Below are positions 1-8,708 of a stretch of 43,109 nucleotides of DNA, in pieces. The stretch spans positions 1 through 43,109 of the forward strand of contig NZ_JAFNAW010000030.1 in the NCBI RefSeq assembly GCF_017356265.1. The letters are read 5' to 3'. The notes beneath the pieces were generated by a model, which had not been told where the DNA came from, did not search any database, and saw only the letters and a program-made list of their open reading frames with translations. Source of the DNA: Paracoccus fontiphilus (GTDB lineage: Bacteria; Pseudomonadota; Alphaproteobacteria; Rhodobacterales; Rhodobacteraceae). How positions within the stretch are numbered: the stretch's first letter is position 1; each line of letters begins with the position of its first letter. The translations under genes were made by a program, and so were the position numbers.

Positions 1-39
1 GCGACGACGCCGTTCCAAACCCAGAATGTCACCGCGCAT
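1..39 (-). pseudogene. IS66-type OrfA start, cut by the window edge
   Basis: Read leftward from 39, the frame gives MRGDILGLERRRR and runs off the window. This resembles the first residues of IS66-family OrfA proteins, which typically begin with a short ILG-ERRRRW segment before a helix-turn-helix. Only 13 residues are visible, so the call is tentative. It sits next to a decayed IS66 transposase C-terminus on the same strand. Confidence 0.3.
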
Positions 40-108
40 CGAAAGCCCCGCATAAGATACGTCGTTAACGACGTCGCTATACACGTGCTTTAGCCGATCA
101 CCCCACGC

Positions 109-348
109 TCAGGCAGGCGGTGGAAATCGGGCGGTTACGAAGTTCCAAGGCAACAGGTCGTCGCTCTAAGCCTGCGGGTGGCCGGCTGCGACGGCTTCCA
201 AGGTTGCCTTGAGGTAGACGAAGGGCTCGACGCTGTTGACCTTTGCGGTGGCGACAAGGGATGCAATGCGGGCTCAGGATCACCCGCCCTCGTCATGACC
301 GGCGAAGAGAGCGTTCTTGCGGTTGAGGGCCATCACCCGTTCATTCTA
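109..348 (-). pseudogene. IS66-family transposase C-terminal remnant
   Basis: Translating leftward from 348 in one frame gives recognisable IS66 TnpC C-terminal blocks: NRKNALFAGHDEGG, then ARIASLVATAKVNSVEPF, YLKATLEAVAAGHPQA and DDLLPWNFVTARF. The order and spacing match the IS66 transposase C-terminal domain, but stop codons interrupt the frame between the blocks: two after GHDEGG and one after GHPQA. It is a dead fragment. The catalytic core is missing, and the upstream bases to about 470 hold no further recognisable IS66 sequence. Confidence 0.7.
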
Positions 349-487
349 CTCTCCACGCCCAGAGAAGTGAGAAACGAATTCTTGGCACACATTTCGAAAC
401 GCACTCCCCATCAGCCGATGAAAAAGACTTCGCAGCACCCCCTCAGCCAGACAATGTGGGGTTCAGCCGCCGTTTACGGTATAATGA

Positions 488-901
488 CTCACCACTCGCG
501 CATGCGCTACAGTTGCTTCACCAATCGAGATCTTTGCCGCCGATGATGTTGGTCGTCGCCGGCAATGGTCGGATGAGGACAAGGTTCGGATCGTCGAAGA
601 GAGCCTACTCGGCTACCGTCAGGGCTCAGCGACGGCACGCCGGAATGGGCTCTCGCGGTCTCTACTGTCGATCTGGCGGCGTGAGTATCGGCACAGGACG
701 CTCGGTTGTACGGACGTTGGAGAAGGCTTTGTGCCCTTGGTGATAGAGGGCACTGAGTCAGAGCCCACGGATATGCGCCCCCAAGGAAGTGGGGACAACC
801 GGATCGACATCACGCTGACCAAAGGACGGTCCATGACGATCCCTGCTCCCCCGGCCCCTTCACATCTCGCGGCGCTGCTGACCGTGTTGGACCCACAATG
901 A
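488..901 (+). pseudogene. IS66-type OrfA (helix-turn-helix accessory protein) remnant
   Basis: The forward frame ending at TGA 899-901 contains GRRRQWSDEDKVRIVEESL, then GYRQGSATARRNGLSRSLLS and IWRREYR. This is the helix-turn-helix pattern of IS66 OrfA/InsN-type transposition accessory proteins. A loosely conserved tail follows (TDMRPQGSGDNRIDITL). No convincing start codon is visible: the frame is open only from 488 after a stop at 485-487, so the 5' end is uncertain or damaged. The usual OrfB gene does not follow. It lies on the opposite strand from the TnpC remnant at 109-348, so the two are not a single intact element. Confidence 0.5.
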
Positions 902-904
902 TTG

Positions 905-1140
905 CCCTTCCGGTTCGCCACTGTCTTGGGATTGATGCCGAGTTCCCGCCTCAGCGTCGCGAGCGAAGCTTGCGATCATTCGGGCCGACCTAGGACCGGT
1001 GGAGGGCCAGCCCTCATCATCGCAGCTCTGACAGCGTGCGTAGTCGTGGCGCTTCCATGACGAACTTGTCCCCCAAGGCATCCTTCCGTTCCAAAGAAAT
1101 GGATCACACCATCAAACCATGAGATCAAACACCTATAAAC
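905..1140 (-). pseudogene. IS481-like transposase N-terminus with IS end, frameshifted
   Basis: Leftward from the ATG at 1079-1081 the frame starts MPWG. After a one-base shift in a run of G residues it reads GQVRHGSATTTHAVRAAMM, and then SQASLATLRRELGINPKTVA. This is the N-terminal helix-turn-helix pattern of IS481-type transposases. Removing one G from the G run restores MPWGQVRHGSATTT, so a single-base insertion explains the break; a stop also lies before SQASL. Homology ends at about 905. Bases about 1085-1140, read on the minus strand, contain the phrase TAGGTGTTTGATCTCATGG, which I take as the IS terminus. The element stops almost exactly at the 3' end of the neighbouring hydrolase gene and may have trimmed it. 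Confidence 0.5.
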
Positions 1141-1142
1141 AG

Positions 1143-2006
1143 CTATGGATCACCTAACAGTTTTTCTTGAGGAAGGAGCCTATTTATTCGATTATATCTA
1201 TGAATATTCCCGTTTGCTGCACTCAGCATAACATTACGATACCTAAGAAGATGCCTACGTTCACGCACTCTCCGATAAAATTCATGTTTATCAACTTCAC
1301 CGCTTTCACACTCAGAGTACATCCAATTTAACAAACCTAATGCACGAAAATGATCTGGCATATGATGCCCAACAAACGGCACACGAAGCTTAATGACGTG
1401 ACCGCCTGACAAAAGCTCAACTTGCTTACGATCAAGCTTATAATAAGGATCGTAAACTACAACAGGCAATTTCACATCGCGTATTTGATCATTCAAGTTA
1501 AATGTTGGATCATCCCAGCTATACTGCATTGCTGAACTGAACCTAGTTTCCCAGCTTCTAACGCTTTGCCCTAAGTTGATCTGCGGGTTATAAGACAAGC
1601 ATGCATTGGCCCCAACTATGCCTGCAAATGCAAGTGCACCATAACCGCCCATAGATGTACCGTATGTCATAGTATGTTCGAAGGCCGAAAAAAAGCCTAC
1701 ACTGTTAGCATCTTCAAAGAAGTTCCTTATAGACGGCAAGCGATACCATGTGTTTCTATCAGATTTCACATGCAGTGCAGATGTGCCTTTTTTTTGTAGA
1801 AATTCGTAGCCCCATCCCTTACGAGCAGTTGCCGGCTTCTTCCATTTCTCTGGCATTCTTGCAATGAAGGTTACAGTTAGCCTTTCAAGGCCTCTATCAT
1901 GAAACTCAACTGAATATCCATCCATCATAAACTCTACGCCACCATTTCCTAAGGCGTTCGTCTCGTAACGTTTAGATAGCTCTTTCACAGCAGAAAATAT
2001 AGACAT
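1143..2006 (-). CDS. Alpha/beta-hydrolase-like surface-glycan protein
   Basis: A 287-residue protein with a nucleophile elbow YGTSMGGYGAL (candidate Ser118), a following YNPQINLG segment, a candidate acid in VVVYDPYYKLD (about Asp186) and a candidate His in VPFVGHHMPDH (His214/215). This order of Ser, Asp and His fits an alpha/beta hydrolase. There is no signal peptide, so it is probably cytoplasmic. The C-terminal domain of the adjacent giant glycosyltransferase has a matching GSSGGGFAAL elbow followed by INPQTN, so the two are likely relatives acting on the same glycan, perhaps as an O-acyl esterase or transferase (inference). The gene starts 99 bases after the stop of that gene on the same strand, so co-transcription is likely. 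Base composition is AT-rich. The 3' end abuts an IS terminus, and the final residues may be altered. Confidence 0.6.
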   Translation of the reverse strand: MSIFSAVKELSKRYETNALGNGGVEFMMDGYSVEFHDRGLERLTVTFIARMPEKWKKPATARKGWGYEFLQKKGTSALHVKSDRNTWYRLPSIRNFFEDANSVGFFSAFEHTMTYGTSMGGYGALAFAGIVGANACLSYNPQINLGQSVRSWETRFSSAMQYSWDDPTFNLNDQIRDVKLPVVVYDPYYKLDRKQVELLSGGHVIKLRVPFVGHHMPDHFRALGLLNWMYSECESGEVDKHEFYRRVRERRHLLRYRNVMLSAANGNIHRYNRINRLLPQEKLLGDP

Positions 2007-2105
2007 AGATGGTCCTAAGAAGGTGATGATTGCGAGCCAACATGCGAAACAAGCAATCTACTTTCTCTATTTTGCATTAAGTTCTGGCAATTGTCTCAAC
2101 TTTCT

Positions 2106-5100
2106 TCAAGCTATTTCTAGTAAATTCGAAGAAGCAAAATTTCTCTGCACTATAGACATAGCGGTAGCAAACACCTCAGGAGTTTCCGCCTTGGCATGTC
2201 CGCCCTCATGTGAAAATAATATACGGCGAAAATTTCCTGTGTTCAAGTTAGCTTCGTAGGGTACTCCCATAGCCGAGCAAAATGGCTTATAATGTTTTTC
2301 GAAGTGGTGAGAGTCTAACGTATTCTGCACCAAAACAATTCTACGATTTCTCAGTTTATCAACCTGGTGTACTAAGTCCATTCTCTCAGGAAAATCTGAT
2401 AACGCCGCATGTCGATCCGGACGATTAAGACATACTTGTGCATAAAGATCGGGTGATGCCCACTTGAAGTTAGCAATATTAGTTTGAGGGTTGATAGAGA
2501 CCACAGATATGCCAGGCCATATCGCCGCCATTCTTAGAGCAGCAAAGCCACCGCCACTGGAGCCGTAAGCGCAAACATCTTGATCTTTTAGTCCTAGCGA
2601 CGTCAAAAGCGCTTTCACCCGAAGTATAATTTCTTTTAACGGATCACAATCTACTGTTCCTGCATACCATGCAAGTCCCATATCAGGATGCATATGTAAC
2701 ATGGGGTCGGATACGTAAAGACAATGTCCTATAAAGTGCGGAGCCCATTTCCACCGTTGGAAAACAGGAGGCGAGATCTTGTTTCGGCGCGCATCTCCAG
2801 AAAAAATCACGAATAGGCGCTTTGCGTCGGCTTTGGGAGACCAGAGAAAGTCAAAGCGATGTCCTTTACTATGACATCTTAAGAGAGATGCTTGTTGCAC
2901 TGTAGGGCAATCACCCGCACTTAGATCAAGTTGTGGCAGATCCATTAGCTCTGCATATGCGGTTTTTCCGGATTTACTAGGAATTTTAGGAATTTTAGGA
3001 ATTTTAGGAAGCTCTGCATCAATAGAGGCCGTTTGGGAAGCGGCTTGAAAACCGCCCTCAATTATGGCCTTCCGAATGCGATTAATATGCATCTCGTAGC
3101 CAAAGTTTTCACGAACATACTCCTGCGCCTTCTTAACTTGAGCATAGTAAGCTTCAGGGTCAGAGTGCAGCTTTCGTGCCAAGGATAGCGCAGTTTTCGG
3201 CGTAGCATAAAGAACTGCATCTTTAAACAGCGATCGATAGACCTCAGGCAATATTACTGGGACGCCAACTGCCATTGCTTCAATAATTGCCCGACCAAAG
3301 CTTTCCACCCAGCCAGGATTGGAAAAGTAAATCCAAACATCAATATCCCGCAGAAACTCTCTTGGATGCAAGCTGCCGAATTCATGGACCGTCCAATTAT
3401 TGGGAACTTCATTTATGATTGATGCTGCGGCTTGGCTACCGCCAAGGATATGCACCTCTACATCATCCGCATTTGGGTAAGCGGAAAGAATATCTTCTTT
3501 ATCAGTCGGCCATTTATGCTCATGGTCTCGCGAATGGCGGCCGATCCGCAACTTTCCTGTTAACTTATGTTGTCCGCGATCCCAATCTTCTACATTTATA
3601 ATGTTACACCAGTCATTTGGAGACAGGTTAATATGAGACAATTCTGAATGATGATGTTCATGCAAAGCATCTCGTACTAACGGGCCAATTGGGTACCATG
3701 TAGCGTTTTTCCCGAAGTGATGACGTGCATTCTTAGCACAGTTCTCGAGATAGTAGCGCCTGATACCATCTGGACCATAATCACTCATTGGAGGTTGATT
3801 GATAATGACGTTAACTGTCTTCGCATCAATTTTTGGAAGATACCGATGAACATTGTCTAGCACTGGCGGATATCGGACGGTCAACAAGTCACAAGATACA
3901 CTTTCCCCATGTGTAATAACAGTGCACAGACCAGAATCTATCAGTTCGCGAACTTCCGGGATAATCCCCCGATCGGGGCAGTCATAGCGATACATCTGCA
4001 CAAGGCCAGTCCTCAGTCCAGCCTTGGCCTGACATAGGATTTCCTCGATGTTAGATCGCGTACTTCCTCCCTTCATTCTGAACTCCGAAGCGATTATTAC
4101 GTCGAAATGTGTAGTCTGTTTAGAGCGCAGGGGATGCATGACGCGTGGCACGCCGAAGTTTGGTTGCTTTGGATTGCTATAGCAGAAAGTCTTTTTACGA
4201 TGATCTTGCTGCGCTTGAAGATATTCCCTTCGCGCTCCAAAGAAAAATCCCTCGTATCCAAAAGAGTCACTCGAAGCGATGGAACTCTCGGAAATTCTCT
4301 GAAATGACAGCAGTCCGGTCTCTATGAAAGCAACACTGTCGTTTCCAAATGCCGTACGAACACGTTGAATCTTTTCGCTATCAGCTCCGAAACGCACAGC
4401 GTCCCAATATCCAACTGCTTCAAATACAGGGTGGTGGCGGACCATAAATGACGACATATTATGCCGAGTAATGCCAATTGAAGCTGATGCTCCGGCCCAT
4501 CGAGGGAAGGTAAGTTCTGGTGTTGTCCGGGCCTGCTGCGAGGTGCAGCCCATTATTTGAGGGTTTTCCTCCATGAAGCGGACCTGAGTTTCGATCTTCT
4601 TCGGATGCGACCAGTCGTCCGCGTCGTGCAGAGTGACGTACTCACCAGTTGCTTCGTCTAAACCACGATTGCGGGCGATGTAAGCGCCACCGTTCTCCTC
4701 CATTTTGATCACACGAATTCGAGGATCACGGACAGCAAATTCCTCTGCAACACTGATGGTATCAGGATTGGGAGAACAGTCGTCTAAGACGATTATTTCA
4801 AGATTTTGCCACGTCTGTTGCTGAAGCGAGCGCAAAGCTGTCGGTAGCGTCTCCGAGGCTTCATAAGCAGCAATAAGAACGGTAACCTTTGGCCCTCCGT
4901 CTACCTTCGGCAAAGCCACCGCCGATGTTAGCCGATCATATGGCGAGAGACTGAAGTTATCGGTTAATTTCACCTCCGGAATGCCCGACCCAACTAGCAC
5001 CCGATTAATTCGATTAATTCTTTCCTCGATGGATTGTTCCAAGTTCGCGCTAGCTAGAATTAGATCATCGCTGATTTCACCTGCCAAAGCCGCACGTTCG

Positions 5101-5690
5101 TAACAAGCATGGGCTGCTTCCAAGTCACTCAGAAAGTGGTGACACATCAACTCGGCCACTGCCAGTTTGCGGCGGACGTTGAGGGCAGGCACTTCGGCGC
5201 GAGCACTTTTCAGGTAATCAATAGCAATTTGATATCCTTCGGTAACTTTGAGGCGCATATTCCATAAGCCGAGCTCTTGCGCAGCCATGATGCGAGCTTC
5301 TGCGTCCGGTGCATTTTGCAAAAGGACTTCTAGTTCAGCTACAGCGCGATCAGTCAAGCCAAGCGATAAGAGCTTCGTACGGAGTAAGCCTACCTGCTTA
5401 ACCCCGGCAGATCTCCATGACGGGCGGGTTGCATATCCTAGACCTTGACCATGTAGCGCATAATGCACTAAAGGATTCATCCCGCTAGCAACCGCATCGG
5501 GATAGGTCTCAAGGTAGAATTTCGTATTGAAACTTCTTCCTGGATTACGACCCATGTCAGCGCCGTAGAGCACATAGTGCGCACATGGGTCCATCTTCAG
5601 CAGGGCGACATCCGGATAGTTGCTTTTATACCATTTATGATGAACATGCTTGGTTGAATTCGCCAGCGCGACTTGCTCTTCAAACGTCAT
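2106..5690 (-). CDS. Giant fused glycosyltransferase: GT2 + GT4-like + alpha/beta hydrolase
   Basis: I prefer the ATG at 5690 (1194 residues) because AGGAAG lies about eight bases upstream; a GTG at 5729 would add 13 residues. Residues about 20-90 hold two copies of a YPD...HY-LYG/ALHG repeat common at the N-termini of rhodobacterial glycosyltransferases. Residues 95-240 look helical and TPR-like. Residues 267-480 are a GT2 (GT-A) domain with VTVLIAAYE, LDDCSP and DADDW. Residues 527-880 resemble a GT-B/GT4 domain, with the E-x7-E pattern in ESFGRAIIEAMAVGVPVILPE. An IPK-repeat linker (about 892-908) leads to a hydrolase domain with AYGSSGGG (Ser1045), a candidate Asp1126 and His1161/1165. 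It probably assembles and modifies a surface glycan in the cytoplasm. The gene is AT-rich against the exopolysaccharide locus, consistent with transfer. Exact sugars are unknown. Confidence 0.8.
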   Translation of the reverse strand: MTFEEQVALANSTKHVHHKWYKSNYPDVALLKMDPCAHYVLYGADMGRNPGRSFNTKFYLETYPDAVASGMNPLVHYALHGQGLGYATRPSWRSAGVKQVGLLRTKLLSLGLTDRAVAELEVLLQNAPDAEARIMAAQELGLWNMRLKVTEGYQIAIDYLKSARAEVPALNVRRKLAVAELMCHHFLSDLEAAHACYERAALAGEISDDLILASANLEQSIEERINRINRVLVGSGIPEVKLTDNFSLSPYDRLTSAVALPKVDGGPKVTVLIAAYEASETLPTALRSLQQQTWQNLEIIVLDDCSPNPDTISVAEEFAVRDPRIRVIKMEENGGAYIARNRGLDEATGEYVTLHDADDWSHPKKIETQVRFMEENPQIMGCTSQQARTTPELTFPRWAGASASIGITRHNMSSFMVRHHPVFEAVGYWDAVRFGADSEKIQRVRTAFGNDSVAFIETGLLSFQRISESSIASSDSFGYEGFFFGARREYLQAQQDHRKKTFCYSNPKQPNFGVPRVMHPLRSKQTTHFDVIIASEFRMKGGSTRSNIEEILCQAKAGLRTGLVQMYRYDCPDRGIIPEVRELIDSGLCTVITHGESVSCDLLTVRYPPVLDNVHRYLPKIDAKTVNVIINQPPMSDYGPDGIRRYYLENCAKNARHHFGKNATWYPIGPLVRDALHEHHHSELSHINLSPNDWCNIINVEDWDRGQHKLTGKLRIGRHSRDHEHKWPTDKEDILSAYPNADDVEVHILGGSQAAASIINEVPNNWTVHEFGSLHPREFLRDIDVWIYFSNPGWVESFGRAIIEAMAVGVPVILPEVYRSLFKDAVLYATPKTALSLARKLHSDPEAYYAQVKKAQEYVRENFGYEMHINRIRKAIIEGGFQAASQTASIDAELPKIPKIPKIPSKSGKTAYAELMDLPQLDLSAGDCPTVQQASLLRCHSKGHRFDFLWSPKADAKRLFVIFSGDARRNKISPPVFQRWKWAPHFIGHCLYVSDPMLHMHPDMGLAWYAGTVDCDPLKEIILRVKALLTSLGLKDQDVCAYGSSGGGFAALRMAAIWPGISVVSINPQTNIANFKWASPDLYAQVCLNRPDRHAALSDFPERMDLVHQVDKLRNRRIVLVQNTLDSHHFEKHYKPFCSAMGVPYEANLNTGNFRRILFSHEGGHAKAETPEVFATAMSIVQRNFASSNLLEIA
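2980..3008. repeat. In-frame 9-base tandem repeat inside the giant glycosyltransferase gene
   Basis: The unit GGAATTTTA occurs three times in a row followed by GG. On the minus strand it encodes an IPK tripeptide repeat in the linker between the GT4-like and hydrolase domains. Changes of one unit would keep the frame and only alter linker length. Confidence 0.85.
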
Positions 5691-5898
5691 AAGTACTATC
5701 TTCCTGTCTTCGATCGGGGTCAAAGTCACCTAGCTCTTACTGAGCCATGTTCTTGGGTACAACAGGTTTTGCCTGTTCAAGGCAGCCTCTTCGTGCACCG
5801 TTCGCTTCTTGCTAGCAAGAGAGGCAGTACAGTGCTAATCGATAAAAACACTTTTCTTACAAGAAGTAGCCGAATGGCATCATTAAGGATCATGTCCT

Positions 5899-6522
5899 AT
5901 GGCTAAAAGCTCCCAATCTATGCCAGCAGCTGAAGTGAAGCACCTGACTGAGGCTTACCACCATGCGCGTGTCATTCTCGAGTACGGGTCGGGTGCGTCC
6001 ACCCGCATAGCCAGTGCTATGCCAAGAAAGTATGTGTTGAGCGTTGAAAGCGATAGGCAGTGGGCACGCAACCTGAGAGCGGATCTCCGGCTGGCTCAGC
6101 ATCCAGGGCAAGTCATTGTATATTACGTCGATATCGGTCCGACAGGACCTTGGGGACGTGTGCTGAACGATCGTGAGTGGCGATCTTTCCACCGCTATCC
6201 AAACGCTATTTGGCAGGAACCATACTTCCGCCATCCTGACGTGATCTTGATTGATGGACGGTTCCGCACCGCATGCCTGATCAGCGCAATGCTGCAGGTG
6301 ACAAAGCCCGTCATAGTTCTATTCGATGATTATGTTGATCGACCAAAGTATCAGTTGGTTGAAAAATTAATCACGCCTCAGAAAATTATTGGTAGAATGG
6401 CGCACTTTCAAGTGGAGCCGAACACTTTACACCATAAAGATGTTAGCTTCGCAATTGAACAGTTCTTTCAAGTTACCGAACATGGCCAAGGATCGGCCGC
6501 CTATAAACTAGATCAAAACTAA
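5899..6522 (+). CDS. SAM-dependent methyltransferase-like protein
   Basis: A 207-residue protein with ILEYGSGASTRI near residues 26-37, a form of the glycine-rich SAM-binding motif I, followed by SVESD (the acidic end of strand beta-2) and later DVILIDGRFR. These fit a compact class I methyltransferase fold of the type found beside rhodobacterial glycosyltransferases. It may methylate a sugar, but the substrate cannot be told. The start ATG at 5899 is preceded by AAGGA at about ten bases. An ATG at 5891 in another frame ends almost at once. The gene is divergent from the giant glycosyltransferase across about 200 bases that should hold both promoters, and is followed after 14 bases by the coiled-coil gene. 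Confidence 0.6.
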   Translation: MAKSSQSMPAAEVKHLTEAYHHARVILEYGSGASTRIASAMPRKYVLSVESDRQWARNLRADLRLAQHPGQVIVYYVDIGPTGPWGRVLNDREWRSFHRYPNAIWQEPYFRHPDVILIDGRFRTACLISAMLQVTKPVIVLFDDYVDRPKYQLVEKLITPQKIIGRMAHFQVEPNTLHHKDVSFAIEQFFQVTEHGQGSAAYKLDQN

Positions 6523-6536
6523 AAACAGATGACAAC

Positions 6537-7550
6537 ATGAACAATGAAATAAACAAACTAGCTGAAACTAGGATAGATCAGGAAGAATCAGGAGATCCTC
6601 AGGCTGTCATTATAGCACAGTTACAACAGGAAGTTCTGTCAGCACAAAGAAGCGAGGCTGACCACTTTACTGCGCTTTCAACCCTCGAGAGTAGTAACTT
6701 CGATCTAAGTTGCCAAGTGGAAGAACTGCAAGCAGAGAAAGGTGCTTTACAAGCAGCTTTAGCGGAGCAATCGATGCGTCTTAATGCATTATCTGAGCAG
6801 ACACTTCGCACTACATCAAACATTATGTCGTTAGAAGTTGTACGAGTAGAACTATCCACTCGTCTGAATGACCTTCATGCGGCATTATCAAATGCCAACT
6901 CTGAGGCGCAAATACGTACTACAGAGGTCACTGAGTTGAAGTTGAAGCTTACCTCCTTGGACACGAATGTTGCCGATTGCAATAAACATATTTCCGAATT
7001 AGAAACGCAGCTTGCGAAAGCCATGGCTGAACTAGCCCGCAGAGAAGCAGATTTATCCGAAGCTGCGGTGCATCTTGAAAAAACTTTAGTAGAGGCTCGT
7101 GATGCTAAGACTCTTGCAGATAACCGTCAAATTAAAATAGATTCCTTAATTAATAAGAACGATGCCCTACATAAGAGCTATATTGAAATACAGGAAGCTG
7201 AATATTTGAGAGTAAAGGAACTTGCCAAGGCTAAATCTGATTTAATTTCTCGCGAAATAGCGCTAAGCAGTATGGCGGATGAACGCGAAAATCTCATTAA
7301 CCAAGCTGAAAAACTAAATCGGCTAGCTAATCGCCGGCATGATGAAATACTAGCAATGACAATAAAGTTAAACGAAACGCTGTCTCGCGTCAACAAAATA
7401 GATAAAGAGCGCCGCAAGACTAATAGCCTTCTTAAAAGCCATCAATTCGCCATCTCCGAATTACATTCTAGCACATCGTGGCGGGTAACAGCACCAATGC
7501 GCGCTCTAAAAACACGAATGCAACGTTTAAAAAAGCCATCAAATACTTAG
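6537..7550 (+). CDS. Long coiled-coil protein with a C-terminal TSWRVTAPMR motif
   Basis: The 337 residues are nearly all predicted coiled coil: heptad-like runs rich in Glu, Lys, Leu, Ala and Gln with almost no Pro or Gly from about residue 25 to 300. It ends in SELHSSTSWRVTAPMRALK. The S-x-SWR-T-P-R motif is common at the boundary between coiled coils and glycosyltransferase or methyltransferase domains in O-antigen-type proteins. Here the motif stands almost at the C-terminus with no catalytic domain after it, so the protein may be a scaffold or a split part of such a multidomain protein. No signal peptide or membrane segment is seen. Composition is AT-rich like the rest of the island, and the gene follows the methyltransferase gene closely. 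Confidence 0.6.
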   Translation: MNNEINKLAETRIDQEESGDPQAVIIAQLQQEVLSAQRSEADHFTALSTLESSNFDLSCQVEELQAEKGALQAALAEQSMRLNALSEQTLRTTSNIMSLEVVRVELSTRLNDLHAALSNANSEAQIRTTEVTELKLKLTSLDTNVADCNKHISELETQLAKAMAELARREADLSEAAVHLEKTLVEARDAKTLADNRQIKIDSLINKNDALHKSYIEIQEAEYLRVKELAKAKSDLISREIALSSMADERENLINQAEKLNRLANRRHDEILAMTIKLNETLSRVNKIDKERRKTNSLLKSHQFAISELHSSTSWRVTAPMRALKTRMQRLKKPSNT

Positions 7551-7751
7551 TCGGCTTGTCTTATTCAGGGAGTGGCTCCTGAGGGTATACAGGAGCCACT
7601 GCCCGCCACGCCATTCATGGCGGGCAGTGGCGGCGGTTGGATCGTCATCTGCTAGGTCAGCAAGGACCGCTTCAGAGTTTGATCAACCGCCGTCTTCACC
7701 AGGGGCCTGAACGGATACGCGTGTTTGCGCCACGCATGACAAGCATAGGAC
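7551..7751 (+). ncRNA. Candidate IS110 bridge-RNA (left-end non-coding) region
   Basis: About 200 bases without a gene directly precede an intact IS110-group recombinase. In this group the guide (bridge/seek) RNA is encoded in the non-coding left end upstream of the recombinase (established for IS621-type elements). Strong hairpins at 7571-7630 supply structure. I did not identify the exact element end, the donor or target loops, or the core dinucleotide, so this is a positional inference. Confidence 0.3.
7571..7630. repeat. Two overlapping perfect hairpins downstream of the coiled-coil gene
   Basis: Hairpin 1 pairs AGTGGCTCCTG (7571-7581) with CAGGAGCCACT (7590-7600). Hairpin 2 pairs CCACTGCCCGCCA (7596-7608) with TGGCGGGCAGTGG (7618-7630). 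The two share bases 7596-7600, so they are mutually exclusive in part. No T run follows either. They could form a terminator for the upstream genes or part of the structured left end of the IS110-group element. Confidence 0.8.
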
Positions 7752-8696
7752 ATGGCGAAGATGACTGAACATACCATTGGCATCGACATCTCGAAAACCC
7801 ATCTCGACGCCTTCCGGCTGGAAGACCAGGCGGCGCGGCGGTTCGAGAACGCGCCCCGGGGCTTCCGGGCCTTGATCCGCTGGCTCGGTCAGACGCCGGT
7901 CGCCCGCATCGTCTTCGAGCCGACAGGGCCTTATCATCGGGCCTTCGAGACGGCGCTGTCGGGCAAGCTGCCGCTGGTCAAGGTCAATCCGCTGCAGGCC
8001 CGTCGCTTTGCCGAAGCGTGCGGGACGCGGGCCAAGACCGATGCCGTCGATGCACGCATCCTGGCCCGGATGGGGGCCGCCCTGAAGCTGGAACCGGATG
8101 CGCCCGCTGCGGAGAACCTGTTTTCGCTCAAAGACTTGCAGGTGGCACGGACGGCACTGGTCAAGGAGCGCACCCGCCTGCGCAACCGCAGCCATGTGCA
8201 GCTCAATCCAATCCTGAAACGCCAGATCAAGGCGCGCCTGACCCTCGTCGAGCGTCAGCTCGCCGAGCTCAATGCCGAGATTGCACGCCATATCGCCTGC
8301 GACAAAGCCCTGGAGCGCAAGCGCGAGATCCTGTGCTCGCTCCCCGGCCTCGGACCCATCGCAGCCGCGCTGATCCTCACCTTCCTGCCCGAAATCGGCA
8401 CCCTCGACAGAAAGCAGGCCGGAAGTCTCGCCGGCCTTGTCCCGCACAGCCGCGAGTCCGGTCAGTGGAAGGGAAAGTCATTCATCAGCGGCGGGCGAAA
8501 GCCCCTGCGTGACGCGCTCTACATGCCCGCCGTCGTGGCCATGCGCTTCAACCCCGATCTCAAGGCGAAATATCACGCCCTGCGCGCGGCGGGAAAGCCC
8601 GCCAAGGTGGCCATCGTCACGCTCATGCGCAAGCTCATCGAGACTGCCAACGCTCTCGTCAAAGCCGATCGCAATTGGGTCCCTAAACCTGCTTGA
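7752..8696 (+). CDS. IS110-family transposase (IS110 group), intact
   Basis: A 314-residue DEDD recombinase. The RuvC-like N-terminal domain has GIDISK (Asp12), FEPTGPY (Glu56) and KTDAVDARILA (Asp97, Asp100). The C-terminal Transposase_20 domain has LCSLPGLGPIAAA and then AGLVPHS...FISGGRK, with Ser246 as the candidate catalytic serine. Length and motif order are complete, so it may be active. IS110 enzymes insert without classical terminal inverted repeats, guided by an RNA from the element. The gene is GC-rich, unlike the island to its left. It is followed within about 12 bases by the end of an IS5-type element. Confidence 0.92.
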   Translation: MAKMTEHTIGIDISKTHLDAFRLEDQAARRFENAPRGFRALIRWLGQTPVARIVFEPTGPYHRAFETALSGKLPLVKVNPLQARRFAEACGTRAKTDAVDARILARMGAALKLEPDAPAAENLFSLKDLQVARTALVKERTRLRNRSHVQLNPILKRQIKARLTLVERQLAELNAEIARHIACDKALERKREILCSLPGLGPIAAALILTFLPEIGTLDRKQAGSLAGLVPHSRESGQWKGKSFISGGRKPLRDALYMPAVVAMRFNPDLKAKYHALRAAGKPAKVAIVTLMRKLIETANALVKADRNWVPKPA

Positions 8697-8708
8697 CCAA
8701 GACGGATA

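Noticed and set aside
7571..7630. A CRISPR-like or attachment-site reading of the hairpins
   Set aside because: The hairpins are inverted, not regularly spaced direct repeats, and no integrase or cas gene is nearby.
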